64,000 nt of DNA from Pedobacter jeongneungensis (GTDB lineage Bacteria > Bacteroidota > Bacteroidia > Sphingobacteriales > Sphingobacteriaceae). Shown here piece by piece: positions 34,102-43,692 of the stretch (positions are counted from its first letter, which is position 1; every line of letters begins with the position of its first letter). The position numbers were made by a program, and so were the translations under genes. Location of the stretch: NCBI RefSeq assembly GCF_000633455.1, contig NZ_AYMG01000017.1, positions 186,001 to 250,000 of the forward strand. Reading direction: 5' to 3'. A model generated the notes under the pieces. It was not told where the DNA came from and searched no databases. It was given only the letters and a program-made list of their open reading frames with translations.

Positions 34102-34944
34102 TTATCCTTGATTAACCTGGGCTGCTTCCCATCCAATTATTGCTGTTTTTCTATTCACACCCCAATGGTATCCACCTAAAGCACCACTTGTTTGAATTAC
34201 CCGATGGCAGGGAATTAAAAAGGCTACCGGGTTATCGCCTATGGCTGTGCCAACCGCTCTTGATGCATTAGGATTTTGCAGCTGTTTTGCTATACTGCCA
34301 TAAGTACTCAATTTACCCATAGGGATTTTTAGCAGGGCTTCCCATACTTTCAGCTGGAAATCTGTGCCTTTTAAATGCAGTTTAATCTGATGCAGTTTGC
34401 TCCAATCGTGGTTAAAGATGTATAATGCATTTTGTTGCTCTTTGTCTAGTATCAATTGATATTTAGCTGCCGGAAACTGACGTTGAAGATTGTTTAAAGC
34501 AAGCTTTTCATCATCAGAAAAAGCAATATGGCAGATTCCTTTCGGAGTACTGGCTACAATAATATTTCCAAACGGACTTTCTGCAAAACTATAATTAATA
34601 TGGAGATTTTCTCCGCCGTTTTTATATTCTCCGGGCGTCATGCCTTCAATATTTACAAAAAGATCGTGCAGTCTGCTGGTGCCTGATAAGCCGGTTTCTA
34701 GTGCTGTATCAAATAAACTGTGATTTTCTTTCAGCATTTCTTTCGCATAGCCGATGCTGATGTACTGTAAAAAACGTTTTGGCGTAGTGCCGGCCCATTC
34801 GCTAAACAACCTTTGAAAATGGAAAGGGCTTAAATTTACTTTTTCTGCAATTTCTTCTAAACCAGGCTGTGTTTTAAAATTAGCTTTAATATAACTAATC
34901 GCTTCAGCTATCCTATTGAAATTGATTTCTTCTTGTGCTTTCAT
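34102..34944 (-). CDS. ada: Ada-like AraC regulator fused to methylguanine-DNA methyltransferase
   Basis: 280 residues. AraC helix-turn-helix (about 10-108: LEEIAEKVNLSPFHFQRLFSE, GMTPGEYKNGG) followed by the methyltransferase domain with acceptor Cys246 in IPCHRVIQTSGALGGYHWG. The N-terminal zinc domain of E. coli Ada, whose Cys takes methyl groups from phosphotriesters to switch on the regulon, is absent. How methylation is sensed here is therefore unclear. Operon with alkB. Confidence 0.92.
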   Translation of the reverse strand: MKAQEEINFNRIAEAISYIKANFKTQPGLEEIAEKVNLSPFHFQRLFSEWAGTTPKRFLQYISIGYAKEMLKENHSLFDTALETGLSGTSRLHDLFVNIEGMTPGEYKNGGENLHINYSFAESPFGNIIVASTPKGICHIAFSDDEKLALNNLQRQFPAAKYQLILDKEQQNALYIFNHDWSKLHQIKLHLKGTDFQLKVWEALLKIPMGKLSTYGSIAKQLQNPNASRAVGTAIGDNPVAFLIPCHRVIQTSGALGGYHWGVNRKTAIIGWEAAQVNQG

Positions 34945-35143
34945 GGTATTGAATAATTTATATCCAAAAGTAGTATGGAAAGAAAAGGTAAGCTACCCGA
35001 ATCTTGCTCAATTTTATTTAGCTAAGCATTCAAAAAACATAATTGATTAGAATCTTTAATCATTAAGGAGTTAAGATTATTAAGAAATTCACACGATGTC
35101 AATTTTGCCTGTAAAAACTTAATTGTTCTCAGCTAACGAATAA

Positions 35144-35482
35144 CTACAATTCTTCTATGATAGATTGCCCTTCCGATAGATCGCCCGATGTCCATCTCCA
35201 TGTTTCATGGAGCCTGATTTTGCCATTTGGCAATAGTTCTGGCTTTGAATTACAAATTCCGGTCATCATTTCGCCTTTGTCGTTTACCTGATGGTAACGC
35301 ATATCGATATGGCCATTTTCATCAACCAGGCCAATTAAATGTCCACAGATAATCTTTCCTCCCGCATATTCAGAAGTTAGGATATTTCCTGTCTGTTTAT
35401 ATTTAAAAATAGTTTCAGCCGAAGTTTCTCCGTTTTCGGTATTACTGACTGGCCTGAAGTGCTTGTTATTGTAATTTATCAT
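35144..35482 (-). CDS. Small conserved protein of unknown function
   Basis: 112 residues. NYNNKHFRPVSNTENGETSA, TSEYAGGKIICGHLIGLVD, MRYHQVNDKGEMMTGICNS and LHETWRWTSGDLSEG form a beta-rich domain found in many bacteria. Public entries often call it n-acetylglutamate synthase, a label I would not trust because no GNAT fold is seen. Soluble, single gene. Confidence 0.7.
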   Translation of the reverse strand: MINYNNKHFRPVSNTENGETSAETIFKYKQTGNILTSEYAGGKIICGHLIGLVDENGHIDMRYHQVNDKGEMMTGICNSKPELLPNGKIRLHETWRWTSGDLSEGQSIIEEL

Positions 35483-35530
35483 CAGGCGATAAATCTAAAT
35501 ATCTCATTGGGAATAAAAAAATAAAACTAC

Positions 35531-35896
35531 TTAAGCCAGCCAGAGGTTTTCTTCTCTTTTAACCAGTAACAATTTTTCTTCACCTAAAACCAGATAGCCG
35601 TACTCATAGCAAAAAATGTAGCAATTTCCGCTTTGTGTTTCATAACTATAAGTGTGGTAATCAAAATTAAAGCCTGCCGAAATTAACTTTTTACGGCTAA
35701 TCTTCGCCTTACCATTCGGGTTAAATTGTGCGAGGATGGTACGGTTCTTTTTTAAAATACTGTTAATCCGCCTAAGTACGAGATTATCCTCGGTTTTTAG
35801 GTGGTTATTGTAATTATTGCGACAAGAATCATCGCAGAATTTTTTATCGGTTCTCCCTTTTATCGGAGTTCCGCAATCTAAACATAAGCGTTCCAT
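35531..35896 (-). CDS. Zinc-ribbon protein, DUF2116 type
   Basis: 121 residues from the ATG at 35896 (MERLCLDCG). A four-Cys ribbon at the N-terminus: CLDCGTPIKGRTDKKFCDDSC. The rest has a basic helix (LRRINSILKKNRTILAQFN) and a C-terminal beta part. Frequent in Bacteroidota; nucleic-acid or protein binding presumed. Divergent from ssb, with 10-bp repeats between them. Confidence 0.75.
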   Translation of the reverse strand: MERLCLDCGTPIKGRTDKKFCDDSCRNNYNNHLKTEDNLVLRRINSILKKNRTILAQFNPNGKAKISRKKLISAGFNFDYHTYSYETQSGNCYIFCYEYGYLVLGEEKLLLVKREENLWLA

Positions 35897-36002
35897 AATA
35901 ATATCTTTTTTTATTATGGGATGATGATCTAATTTATGAAATAAAATGATCGAAAGAAAAAAAATATAAACCTTCATTAAAGCCCAAAAAGAGGCATTAT
36001 CC

Positions 36003-36032
36003 GTTTATAAACGTTTATAAACGACTATAAAT
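36003..36032. promoter_or_regulatory. Three 10-bp palindromic repeats between divergent genes
   Basis: GTTTATAAAC at 36003-36012 and 36013-36022, each a perfect palindrome, then the related GACTATAAAT at 36023-36032. The 10-bp period equals one helical turn. Lies about 105 bases upstream of both ssb and the zinc-ribbon gene. Operator-like; protein unknown. Confidence 0.5.
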
Positions 36033-36136
36033 ATTTACAATCCGGCTATTTTTTGATCTTGTTTGCAATTTTGTTCTTGTCGGTTGCCGAGGTGGCAGCT
36101 GTTCTTTAAACATTTAGAAACTTAAATTTAGAAATC

Positions 36137-36484
36137 ATGGAAAGTGCAATTAACAAAGTAGTATTAAGCGGATTTGCAGGTGCAGATGCAGAAGTGAAAA
36201 CAGTTATGAATCAAAAATTAGCAAAGGTTAACCTGGCTGTAAATGAATCATATAAAAACTCTTCTGGTGAGGAGATTAAAAAAGTACAATGGTTTAATTT
36301 AACTTTTTGGAATGCGAAAGCTGATATTGCTGAGGCACAGATTAAAAAAGGTACAGGCTTAACGATAGAGGGAAGATTGCAGACAAACACTTATGATGCT
36401 AAGGATGGATCAAAGCGTTACAGTTTTGATATTATTGTTAACGAAGTGGTAATAAGGGAAAATGAAAAACAAAATGTTGTTTAA
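36137..36484 (+). CDS. ssb: Single-stranded DNA-binding protein
   Basis: 115 residues. OB fold: INKVVLSGFAGADAEVKTV, VNLAVNESYKNSSGEEIKKV, WFNLTFWNAKADIAEAQIKKG and LTIEGRLQTNTYDAKDGSKR. It ends soon after the OB fold, without the acidic DF-type tail that recruits partners in the main SSB. This is probably a second, shorter SSB rather than the housekeeping one. Confidence 0.9.
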   Translation: MESAINKVVLSGFAGADAEVKTVMNQKLAKVNLAVNESYKNSSGEEIKKVQWFNLTFWNAKADIAEAQIKKGTGLTIEGRLQTNTYDAKDGSKRYSFDIIVNEVVIRENEKQNVV

Positions 36485-36495
36485 GTAGTGCCCAT

Positions 36496-36528
36496 CCGCA
36501 CCTGGAAAGTTCTGCTTTACAGGTGCGG
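36496..36528 (+). terminator. ssb terminator
   Basis: CCGCACCTG (36496-36504) pairs with CAGGTGCGG (36520-36528); TTTATTTTG follows. Confidence 0.85.
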
Positions 36529-36537
36529 TTTATTTTG

Positions 36538-38616
36538 TTATAATCTAACAGAAAGGCCTGTATAAAAATTGATTCCTGCAGCTGGATTAAAATACCTTCC
36601 ATTCGCGGCATTTAAATCGTTACCTAAGCTGTAATTCACATTAAGTAGGTTATTTACCCCGGCAAATAAATCTAAATAGGTTTTATTTATTTTTAAATTC
36701 CTTATGCCCAATTTGCTTTCAACCAAATGGTATCTTTTCGCAAAAACAGTATTGGCATCGTTTAAAGGGATTGAAGAGGTATAATTGTGTTGCACAAACA
36801 GGTAAAGTGCTTTCGGAAAGTTAAACTCCAAACTATTTACTAAAATACTTTCCGGAACACCTGTAAGTTTGTTGCCGCTAAAAGCAGTTGTGCCACTTAT
36901 GAAATCTTTAAATCTGAAATGGCTAAAAGTATAATTACTTCTCCATTGTAAACCTGTTAAAAAGGAAGCATCATTTTTGATGATCCATAAGGCGGTTTCC
37001 AGTTCGATTCCTTGCTGTTTGGTTCCTCCGGCATTGATAAAATACTCGGCATCGTTTTGATTTAATCTTCTAACAATGGCATCTTTCAAATGGTAACTGA
37101 ATATGTTTCCGTTGGCATAAAAACGGTTGTTTTTAGTTTTATAACGCAGGCCTAGTTCATAATTCCAGCCTAGTTCTGCCTGCAGATCATTATTGATATT
37201 GTTATCAGATGACCTTACTTCTGCTAGGGTTGGAGGCGAATAACCTTTACTCACCGAAGCCCTTGCCGAAAAATCAGAAGTGATGAGGTAAGATAGCGCT
37301 GCTTTTGGCATGAATTGGGTATCGAATTTTCTTTGCTTTGAAGCAATAACCACTGGGAAATAACTTTCGTAATGATACTTGTAGAAATTTAAACTAGAAG
37401 CAAGTTCGATCAGGAATTTATTGCTGATGTCGAAATTTAACCTCAAATAAGCAAAATCCTGACTGGCTTTTAAACGGTCAGAAGCTTGCATAGCTGTAGC
37501 TTCACCAGCATTATTGTTGAAATTTTTAATCAGACTTTTTGTTGCCGAACTCTCTAATCCAATCTGTGCATTAAATTTAAAACCTTCTTTTGCCTGTACG
37601 TAATCCAAAAACGTCCTTAAACCCAATGTGCTTTCGTAACGTTTTTCGTAATTGGTTATAAATGGGTTTTTGAAATCAGTATAGGTCGTAAATAAGGCAA
37701 TAATATGTTTTAAATGCGAATTGATCTGATAGGAATTGGATAAACCACCAAAAATGGTTTTATTATAAATAGCAGCTTGCTGTGAAATGGCTCCGGGTAG
37801 GGTCGGTGTAGCCGGACGTGCCAGTTTAGGATCCTGATCTAACTGAATGGCCGTTAATCCTCCCGGTGTGTTATAACCTAAGTCGCTATAAAAGGCAAAA
37901 ACTTTTAAATTGCCGGCAGGGCTATAGTTCCATTGCTGAAAAGTCTGGAAATATTTTCTATCCATCGCACTGTTCTGACGGTAACCATCACTTTTTTGAT
38001 AGCCCTCGCTAAAACTGAAACTATAATTTTTAAACTGGTGTTTAATAGCTGCCGTTTGATGAAAGAGTCCATAAGAACCCGTAATTGCAGAAACATTGAT
38101 TTCGTTATTGCCTAAAGCGGGAGGATTAATCAAAAGGGCACCACCTGTATTGGCCCCGAATATACTGGCTTCCGGCCCTTTGTAAATCTCCATCGTACCA
38201 ACGGCAGCCACATCCAAAGCATTTAAATAGGTATTGCCCCCTGCATCGGTTAAAGGGAAATCATCAACATAAATTTTAATATTTCTGATGCCGAAAGGTG
38301 ATCTTAATAAACTTCCGCGGAGTGATAATCGGTAACTGCCCGGAGAGCGTTCTTCCATTCGTACACCCGGAGTGGCGTTTAAAGTACTCACTAATGAGGT
38401 GCTTTGCTGGTTTCTAATTAAACTGCTATCAATCAAGCTCACTGCAGATACCGATCTTAACAAAGGCTGACGATTGTAATAACCTTTTACAGTAACATCT
38501 TCTAGTTTTTTGGTTGAATCTTGTTTAACCGTTTGGGCTAAAGCTGTAAATGCGGATAAAGTTAAGATGAAGCTAAGTTTTAATTTCAAGGGAACAAGGA
38601 TTGATGTTTTAACCAC
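36538..38616 (-). CDS. TonB-dependent outer-membrane receptor
   Basis: 692 residues. Signal peptide to ALAQ, TonB-box-like LEDVTVKGY, plug domain (LVSTLNATPGVRMEERSPGSYRLSLRGS, IKIYVDDFPLTDAGG, EIYKGPEASIFGANTGGALL), then a 22-strand-type barrel with aromatic end. Ligand unknown; the organisation resembles siderophore or cobalamin-type receptors without a CarboxypepD N-domain. Downstream of the sorbosone-dehydrogenase-like gene on the same strand, separated by a long inverted repeat. Confidence 0.92.
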   Translation of the reverse strand: MVKTSILVPLKLKLSFILTLSAFTALAQTVKQDSTKKLEDVTVKGYYNRQPLLRSVSAVSLIDSSLIRNQQSTSLVSTLNATPGVRMEERSPGSYRLSLRGSLLRSPFGIRNIKIYVDDFPLTDAGGNTYLNALDVAAVGTMEIYKGPEASIFGANTGGALLINPPALGNNEINVSAITGSYGLFHQTAAIKHQFKNYSFSFSEGYQKSDGYRQNSAMDRKYFQTFQQWNYSPAGNLKVFAFYSDLGYNTPGGLTAIQLDQDPKLARPATPTLPGAISQQAAIYNKTIFGGLSNSYQINSHLKHIIALFTTYTDFKNPFITNYEKRYESTLGLRTFLDYVQAKEGFKFNAQIGLESSATKSLIKNFNNNAGEATAMQASDRLKASQDFAYLRLNFDISNKFLIELASSLNFYKYHYESYFPVVIASKQRKFDTQFMPKAALSYLITSDFSARASVSKGYSPPTLAEVRSSDNNINNDLQAELGWNYELGLRYKTKNNRFYANGNIFSYHLKDAIVRRLNQNDAEYFINAGGTKQQGIELETALWIIKNDASFLTGLQWRSNYTFSHFRFKDFISGTTAFSGNKLTGVPESILVNSLEFNFPKALYLFVQHNYTSSIPLNDANTVFAKRYHLVESKLGIRNLKINKTYLDLFAGVNNLLNVNYSLGNDLNAANGRYFNPAAGINFYTGLSVRL

Positions 38617-38660
38617 AGATTGGCAGATAAATTTACCGTATATTCTGCTAATCTGTGGTT
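38611..38660. repeat. Inverted repeat between receptor and lipoprotein genes
   Basis: AACCACAGATT (38611-38621) pairs with AATCTGTGGTT (38650-38660) and the next GGCAGA/TCTGC bases continue the stem through one G-T pair. The left arm overlaps the 5' end of the receptor frame. The wording resembles dispersed intergenic repeats (ATCTGTGG) also seen in the 31.7-32.4 kb array. Confidence 0.6.
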
Positions 38661-38670
38661 AATTGATAAA

Positions 38671-39990
38671 CTATTTTGCTGCTACCTTCCAAATTACACC
38701 GCTAACATCATCGGCTACCAATAAAGCACCATCTGGTGTGAGTGTAACACCAACCGGACGACCATACACTTCTGCCTTGTCTGCGTCAGCAATAAAACCG
38801 GTTAAAAAATCTTCAGGTTTTCCTATTGGTTTCCCAGCTTTAAATGGGACAAAAGCAACTTTGTAACCAGAAATTGCAGACCTGTTCCATGATCCATGCT
38901 GACCGATAAACGCACCACCCTGATATTTTTGAGGAAATTTTGTGGCTTTATAAAAGGCGAGACCCAGAGAAGCGGTATGTGCACCAACGGCTACATCAGG
39001 AGCTATGGCTTTTTTAACCATTTCAGGATTTTTGCCTTTTAAACGCGGATCTTCATTTTGACCATAGTAAGAAAAAGGCCAGCCATAAAATGCGCCGCGT
39101 TTAACACTTGTAATGTAATCGGGTACAAGATCATCCCCAAGGCCATCGCGCTCATTAACAGCGGTCCACAACATATTGGTTGTTGGTGCCCAATCTACCC
39201 CTACAGGGTTGCGCAAGCCACTGGCATAAATTTTTTCACCAGTTCCATCCGGATTGATTTCCAATATATTGGCTCTTCTTACTTCGTTTTCCATTCCGTT
39301 TTCGCCAACATTACTACCCGACCCTACGGTTACATAAATCTTGCTTTTATCAGCATTGGTGATCAGGTTTCTTGTCCAGTGATTGTTATAGCCACCCGCA
39401 GGAAGGCTCAAAATCTTTTTCCCTGTTGCGGTAATTTTGGTATCACCGGTTTTATAAGGATATTGCCACAAACCATCGGTATTGGCTACATAGAATGAAT
39501 TGCCGATAATCAACATGCCAAAGGGCTGGTTCAAGCCATTTAAAAAGGTTGTAACGGTTTCGGGTTTGCCATCTTTATTATCATCCCTGTAAAGCAATAT
39601 GGTATTCGCGCTTTTTCCGGGAACTTCCGATTTGGCTTTACCGGTAACCACATTGGCAACAGATTCTGCTGCGCTTCTTTCAGAATTGGAAAGGGCTACC
39701 AGTACATCGCCATTTGGTGCAATATAGGTATTCCGCGGACTTTTGATATTGGATGCAAATCTGGTTACCACAAATCCCTCAGGGGCGATTGGTGTTTTTC
39801 CTTCTGGCCAGCCAATCACTTTACTGAATTTGTTTTTTGCGGCATTGGTATCAGGTGCCGGTAAATCAACTGCTCCGGTTTTAGTGGTTACCGTGGTATC
39901 TTCGCCCTGAGGTTGCTTATTAGAATTGGATTGGCACCCCAGAAAAACCGAAGTTGAAAGGATTGCTGTGTAGAAAATTTTATTTTTCAT
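38671..39990 (-). CDS. PQQ-type sugar/sorbosone dehydrogenase-like lipoprotein
   Basis: 439 residues. Lipobox FLGC at residues 17-20, then a six-bladed propeller of the GDH/sorbosone dehydrogenase kind: APEGFVVTRFASNIKSPRN, VALSNSERS, GLNQPFGMLIIG, NHWTRNLITNADKSKIYVTV, ASGLRNPVGVDW and GAFYGWPFSYYG. Periplasmic or outer-membrane bound. Cofactor and substrate are inferred from family only; many members are not biochemically characterised. Confidence 0.85.
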   Translation of the reverse strand: MKNKIFYTAILSTSVFLGCQSNSNKQPQGEDTTVTTKTGAVDLPAPDTNAAKNKFSKVIGWPEGKTPIAPEGFVVTRFASNIKSPRNTYIAPNGDVLVALSNSERSAAESVANVVTGKAKSEVPGKSANTILLYRDDNKDGKPETVTTFLNGLNQPFGMLIIGNSFYVANTDGLWQYPYKTGDTKITATGKKILSLPAGGYNNHWTRNLITNADKSKIYVTVGSGSNVGENGMENEVRRANILEINPDGTGEKIYASGLRNPVGVDWAPTTNMLWTAVNERDGLGDDLVPDYITSVKRGAFYGWPFSYYGQNEDPRLKGKNPEMVKKAIAPDVAVGAHTASLGLAFYKATKFPQKYQGGAFIGQHGSWNRSAISGYKVAFVPFKAGKPIGKPEDFLTGFIADADKAEVYGRPVGVTLTPDGALLVADDVSGVIWKVAAK

Positions 39991-40126
39991 GTGAACTGGT
40001 TTTATTAGTTTTCATGAAATAAACATCGAAAGGAGAGGAGATGTTTTTAATCCGGCCATAATTGCCACAACCGCAAATAAAAAAAGGAAAGTACCCGAAA
40101 GTACCTTCCATAGGAGAGAGCGCTCC

Positions 40127-42844
40127 TTATTTTCCTTTGAAGATGTTCAGTTTATACTGATAGGTTACAAGGAAGTATCGTTTTAATATTTCTCTATCGG
40201 AGATGTTAACAGCATTATTATAGGCATACCTGCTTACCGAAATGTTCTGATCGAAAAGATCGTACACCGAGATTTTTAATTGTCCACGGTCTTTTTTAAG
40301 CATCTGGAGTGATAAAGCCAGGTTTAAAAGATGGGAGCTTCTTGGAAAACCTTCTGCAATCTGTGGGTTGTAATTATAAGAATAATTGGCATCCAGGATT
40401 ATTTTTTTAGGCCAGCGAAGGCTAAAATCAGATCCGATTGTATGCGAGTAAGTATTTACATTATTGAAATTTACATCCTTATACCTGGTCATCTGTTTGG
40501 TAAAATTATACCTCGCGTTGATGCTCAGTAGTTCGTTATAATTAAAGCTGATATTTTCGCCCAAAGTGGTGTAAAAACTGTTTTCGAAACCTTCATCCAT
40601 GTTGAGGATAAAAGGTCTTCTATTTAAATTCAGATTTACATTGGTGTTAAAACCAACCTGCCATTTTTGAGATTTTTTTAACTGTTTGCCAAAATTTGCC
40701 CCCATGTAGCCGTTGGCACTCCCGTTCCGGTTAACATAAGTGGTGGTATTTGCTCCCGCACTGCTCAGTATGGTTTGTTGGATTACCACATTATTGCTGA
40801 AATTTAAGCCTGAATAGATATTGAAGTTGATCTGTTTGCTGTGGTTATATTTATAAAGATTGAAATTTAAATTCCTCACCCTTGATGGTACCAGGTCTGG
40901 ATTACCGGTTGTTTTATATAAAGAATTGTATTCGCGTACAATAGGCTGCATCTGAGAAATGCCTGGCAGCTCTAACCTTTCATCGTAACTGAACGACAAA
41001 CTTGGCCCATCAAAACGCATACTTGGAAAGAAATTATAAAACTTTTGGTTAATGTTATCATACCCGTAATTGAAGATGTTTTTTACATCATTTAGTTCAG
41101 CTTTAACTCCGAGTCTTATACTGTAGTTTTTGTTTATTTTGTACAATAACTGAGGACGGATATTTTGTGTAAAAATATTACGCTGTAAATCGTTGCTCAG
41201 GTTTACCTGTAAAATATCGTAGCTAGTGGTAAGTGGATTTCTTTCTAAAATACTTAGCTGGTCTTTATTGCTGGAGTACTTAGAATAAGCATTCATTTCT
41301 AAGATCAGTTTTTCGATGATGAGCGGATAGTTATAGGTCAGGGATAAATCAACTGAGCTCGATTTTCTCCAGCTATCTTCATAACGGTCCTGCCTTTCCG
41401 ATTTTACATCAGCAGTATAAGAAACAATGTTATAAAGTGAGAATTTATCTCCTCCGTTGTTATTTAACTGAACAGAATGTGTAATATTTAGCGATTCACC
41501 TTTTTTCTTTAACCTGTGGTAATAATTAAAATTGTGCGAAAAACTGGTGTTGTTTGCGTTATATCTTGAATCATAGGCAGTTTCTCTCAATTTTGGGAAG
41601 GCGGTGTTGGAGCTATTGCCAAAATTACCGCTAAGGTTGTTATCGCTGCCAAAGTTAAATTTAGGTTCGTACCTGACCCTGTTAATGGTATCGGGCACCC
41701 ATTCAATCAGGCCGCTAATGGCATGTTTATCGTTTTTATTGTTGCTATTATTTTGTGAAAGAGATACAAGTTTGGTATCGTGCAGGAACTGCTCGTTATA
41801 ATTTTGACTATTATAAATCCGCTCGGTGTGGGTATAAAAATAAACCAGATTGAGTTTTAATTTTTTGCCATAATTATTGTTGATGTTAAAGCCGCCTGAA
41901 GCTACGTTTTCCATACCGCCATAACCTCTTCCACCAAATGTTCCATCGTACACCTGCGATCCGCCTGAACGGTCGAAGCCGCCCATAGAATATAAATCCT
42001 GACTAGAAAATCCTGTTTTATTAAGGTTATTGGCCAGGCCGATCAAACTGATCTGTAAAGTATCCCTGAAATTACTGAGAATACCAGCTGCTTCATAACG
42101 GTCTCTGCTACCCCCACCACCATAAATTTTACCTAAAGTGCTTTTCTTGATTTTGCTTTTCATCTTCAGATTGATGATTTTGGCCACCTGGGTTTCGCTC
42201 ACCAGATGATCGGGATCGTTCTCCCGGTCATCATAAACCTGGATTTTGTCAACCATATCCGCATCTAGGTTTTTGGTGGCTACTTTCGGGTCGTTACCAA
42301 AAAATTCTTTTCCATCAATTAATAGTTTACTGATCGATTTACCGTTTACCAGAATAGAGCCATCCACATTTACCTGTACGCCGGGTAATTTCCGAAGCAA
42401 TTCTTCTACAACAGCATTAGGCCGGGTTTTAAAAGCTTCGGTATTAAATTCTATGGTATCCTTTTTAATCACAACCGGCGATCTTTCCCCTTTAATCACT
42501 ACTTCTTCGAGGTTATGGCCTGATAGTAAAACAGTGCCGAAATCCTTGATCACATCCTTTTTCAGCTCGAGTAACCTCCTGAATGTGGTATAGCCAACGT
42601 AGGATATAATCAGTTTGGCGGGCCTTTCAATGGGAATTCCCGATAATTTGAAAACGCCGTTTTTATCGGTAAGGGTATAAGAAATTAAGCTGGTATCTTT
42701 AGCATTAACAATGGCAACTGTGGCAAATTCTATTGGTGCTTTGGATGATGAATCGGCAACAATACCTTTTACAGTGGTTTTGTTTTGCGCCATCAGGTTA
42801 AAACCCATTAAAATAAACAGGAGCAGGGTGAGAAGCTTGAGCAT
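40127..42844 (-). CDS. Outer-membrane beta-barrel protein with carboxypeptidase-regulatory-like domain
   Basis: 905 residues. Signal peptide to LMAQ, a CarboxypepD_reg-like domain (TTVKGIVADSSSKAPIEFAT, YVGYTTFRR), a plug-like domain (EELLRKLPGVQVNVDGSILV, LLIDGKEFFGNDPKVATKNL) and a long barrel (outer membrane protein beta-barrel family). Belongs to the TonB-receptor-like group without SusD partner. Gly-rich insert YGGGGSRDRYE, GGFDRSGGSQVYDG near the plug end. Substrate unknown. Confidence 0.9.
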   Translation of the reverse strand: MLKLLTLLLFILMGFNLMAQNKTTVKGIVADSSSKAPIEFATVAIVNAKDTSLISYTLTDKNGVFKLSGIPIERPAKLIISYVGYTTFRRLLELKKDVIKDFGTVLLSGHNLEEVVIKGERSPVVIKKDTIEFNTEAFKTRPNAVVEELLRKLPGVQVNVDGSILVNGKSISKLLIDGKEFFGNDPKVATKNLDADMVDKIQVYDDRENDPDHLVSETQVAKIINLKMKSKIKKSTLGKIYGGGGSRDRYEAAGILSNFRDTLQISLIGLANNLNKTGFSSQDLYSMGGFDRSGGSQVYDGTFGGRGYGGMENVASGGFNINNNYGKKLKLNLVYFYTHTERIYNSQNYNEQFLHDTKLVSLSQNNSNNKNDKHAISGLIEWVPDTINRVRYEPKFNFGSDNNLSGNFGNSSNTAFPKLRETAYDSRYNANNTSFSHNFNYYHRLKKKGESLNITHSVQLNNNGGDKFSLYNIVSYTADVKSERQDRYEDSWRKSSSVDLSLTYNYPLIIEKLILEMNAYSKYSSNKDQLSILERNPLTTSYDILQVNLSNDLQRNIFTQNIRPQLLYKINKNYSIRLGVKAELNDVKNIFNYGYDNINQKFYNFFPSMRFDGPSLSFSYDERLELPGISQMQPIVREYNSLYKTTGNPDLVPSRVRNLNFNLYKYNHSKQINFNIYSGLNFSNNVVIQQTILSSAGANTTTYVNRNGSANGYMGANFGKQLKKSQKWQVGFNTNVNLNLNRRPFILNMDEGFENSFYTTLGENISFNYNELLSINARYNFTKQMTRYKDVNFNNVNTYSHTIGSDFSLRWPKKIILDANYSYNYNPQIAEGFPRSSHLLNLALSLQMLKKDRGQLKISVYDLFDQNISVSRYAYNNAVNISDREILKRYFLVTYQYKLNIFKGK

Positions 42845-42967
42845 TTAGGTATTTGGTTGAGCTATAATTTGAAACGATTAGTTAAAACTAAATTACAGCA
42901 TAATAACCAAAGATTTAGTTAAGAATTGTTAAATCATTTTAATCTGCTCTAAAGTTGCTCTTCGCGA

Positions 42968-43540
42968 TTATTTTACCAGGTTTTCCAAAAGCCTGGTTTC
43001 AATGTCTTTAGCATTTAGTAACAGTGCAGAGAATTGCGGATCGGATTTAACCAGTAAAAATTTCCCGTTTGGGAGCACAATGGCCGAAGTGCCGCAGGTA
43101 GTTGCTTCTTGAAATAATAGTTTCTTTAAAAATCCCGGATCGGTTTCTATTTCCAGACCTTTGGTTTTAACCTGGCTAAAGCTTTCGCCTACCTCACGAT
43201 ATTGATAAATGGCAACCTTTGGCCGGGCTGCTGCTTTTTCGAGGATGTTTTTTTGGAAAGCCCACCTTACATTGTTTAAAAATTCGGCATTTTGATAGTT
43301 TAGGTCGTTCCAGCAGGCATCTTTATTGAAATCGTATTTAATAATGATGGTATCTTTTAAGGCAAGCCTTTCGTTTTGTTTTAAGAAAGTATGCAGTGAA
43401 TCGATTTGTGCATCGGTTAATGCACCCGCCTGATAACGTTTACTTTCGTCAACATACAGTTTGGGAGAACAGGCATATATGAAAATGGAAAGAAGGAGAA
43501 AGGTAAATAACTGAGATTTGATTTTAGGGATAAGTTTCAT
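42968..43540 (-). CDS. Hypothetical lipoprotein
   Basis: 190 residues. Lipobox-like FIYAC at the end of the N-terminal hydrophobic segment, then a soluble domain (TDAQIDSLHTFLKQNERLAL, DTIIIKYDFNKDACWNDLNY, FQEATTCGTSAIVLPNGKFL). Three further Cys are present. No family recognised. A perfect 19-bp inverted repeat lies 13 bases upstream of the start. Confidence 0.6.
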   Translation of the reverse strand: MKLIPKIKSQLFTFLLLSIFIYACSPKLYVDESKRYQAGALTDAQIDSLHTFLKQNERLALKDTIIIKYDFNKDACWNDLNYQNAEFLNNVRWAFQKNILEKAAARPKVAIYQYREVGESFSQVKTKGLEIETDPGFLKKLLFQEATTCGTSAIVLPNGKFLLVKSDPQFSALLLNAKDIETRLLENLVK

Positions 43541-43553
43541 TTATGCGAGCATT

Positions 43554-43599
43554 AATATTGTCTAATAAATTTATAACTAAAAATTTATTAGACAATATT
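43554..43599. repeat. Perfect 19-bp inverted repeat
   Basis: Arms 43554-43572 and 43581-43599 are exact inverse complements, with an 8-base loop. The arms read AATATTGTCTAATAAATTT on the left. The repeat lies just upstream of the lipoprotein start. It would form a strong hairpin in the leader RNA or act as a large operator. Confidence 0.8.
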
Positions 43600-43692
43600 T
43601 TTCAATATAATAATCGCAAAGCAACGCGGACTGGAGAGATCTATACTAGCTAAATTTAGCTTCGCTGAACAATCCTGGGCTGATTCGATTAG

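Noticed and set aside
35144..35482. N-acetylglutamate synthase
   Set aside because: Database tradition only; the 112-residue beta-rich protein has no acetyltransferase motif.
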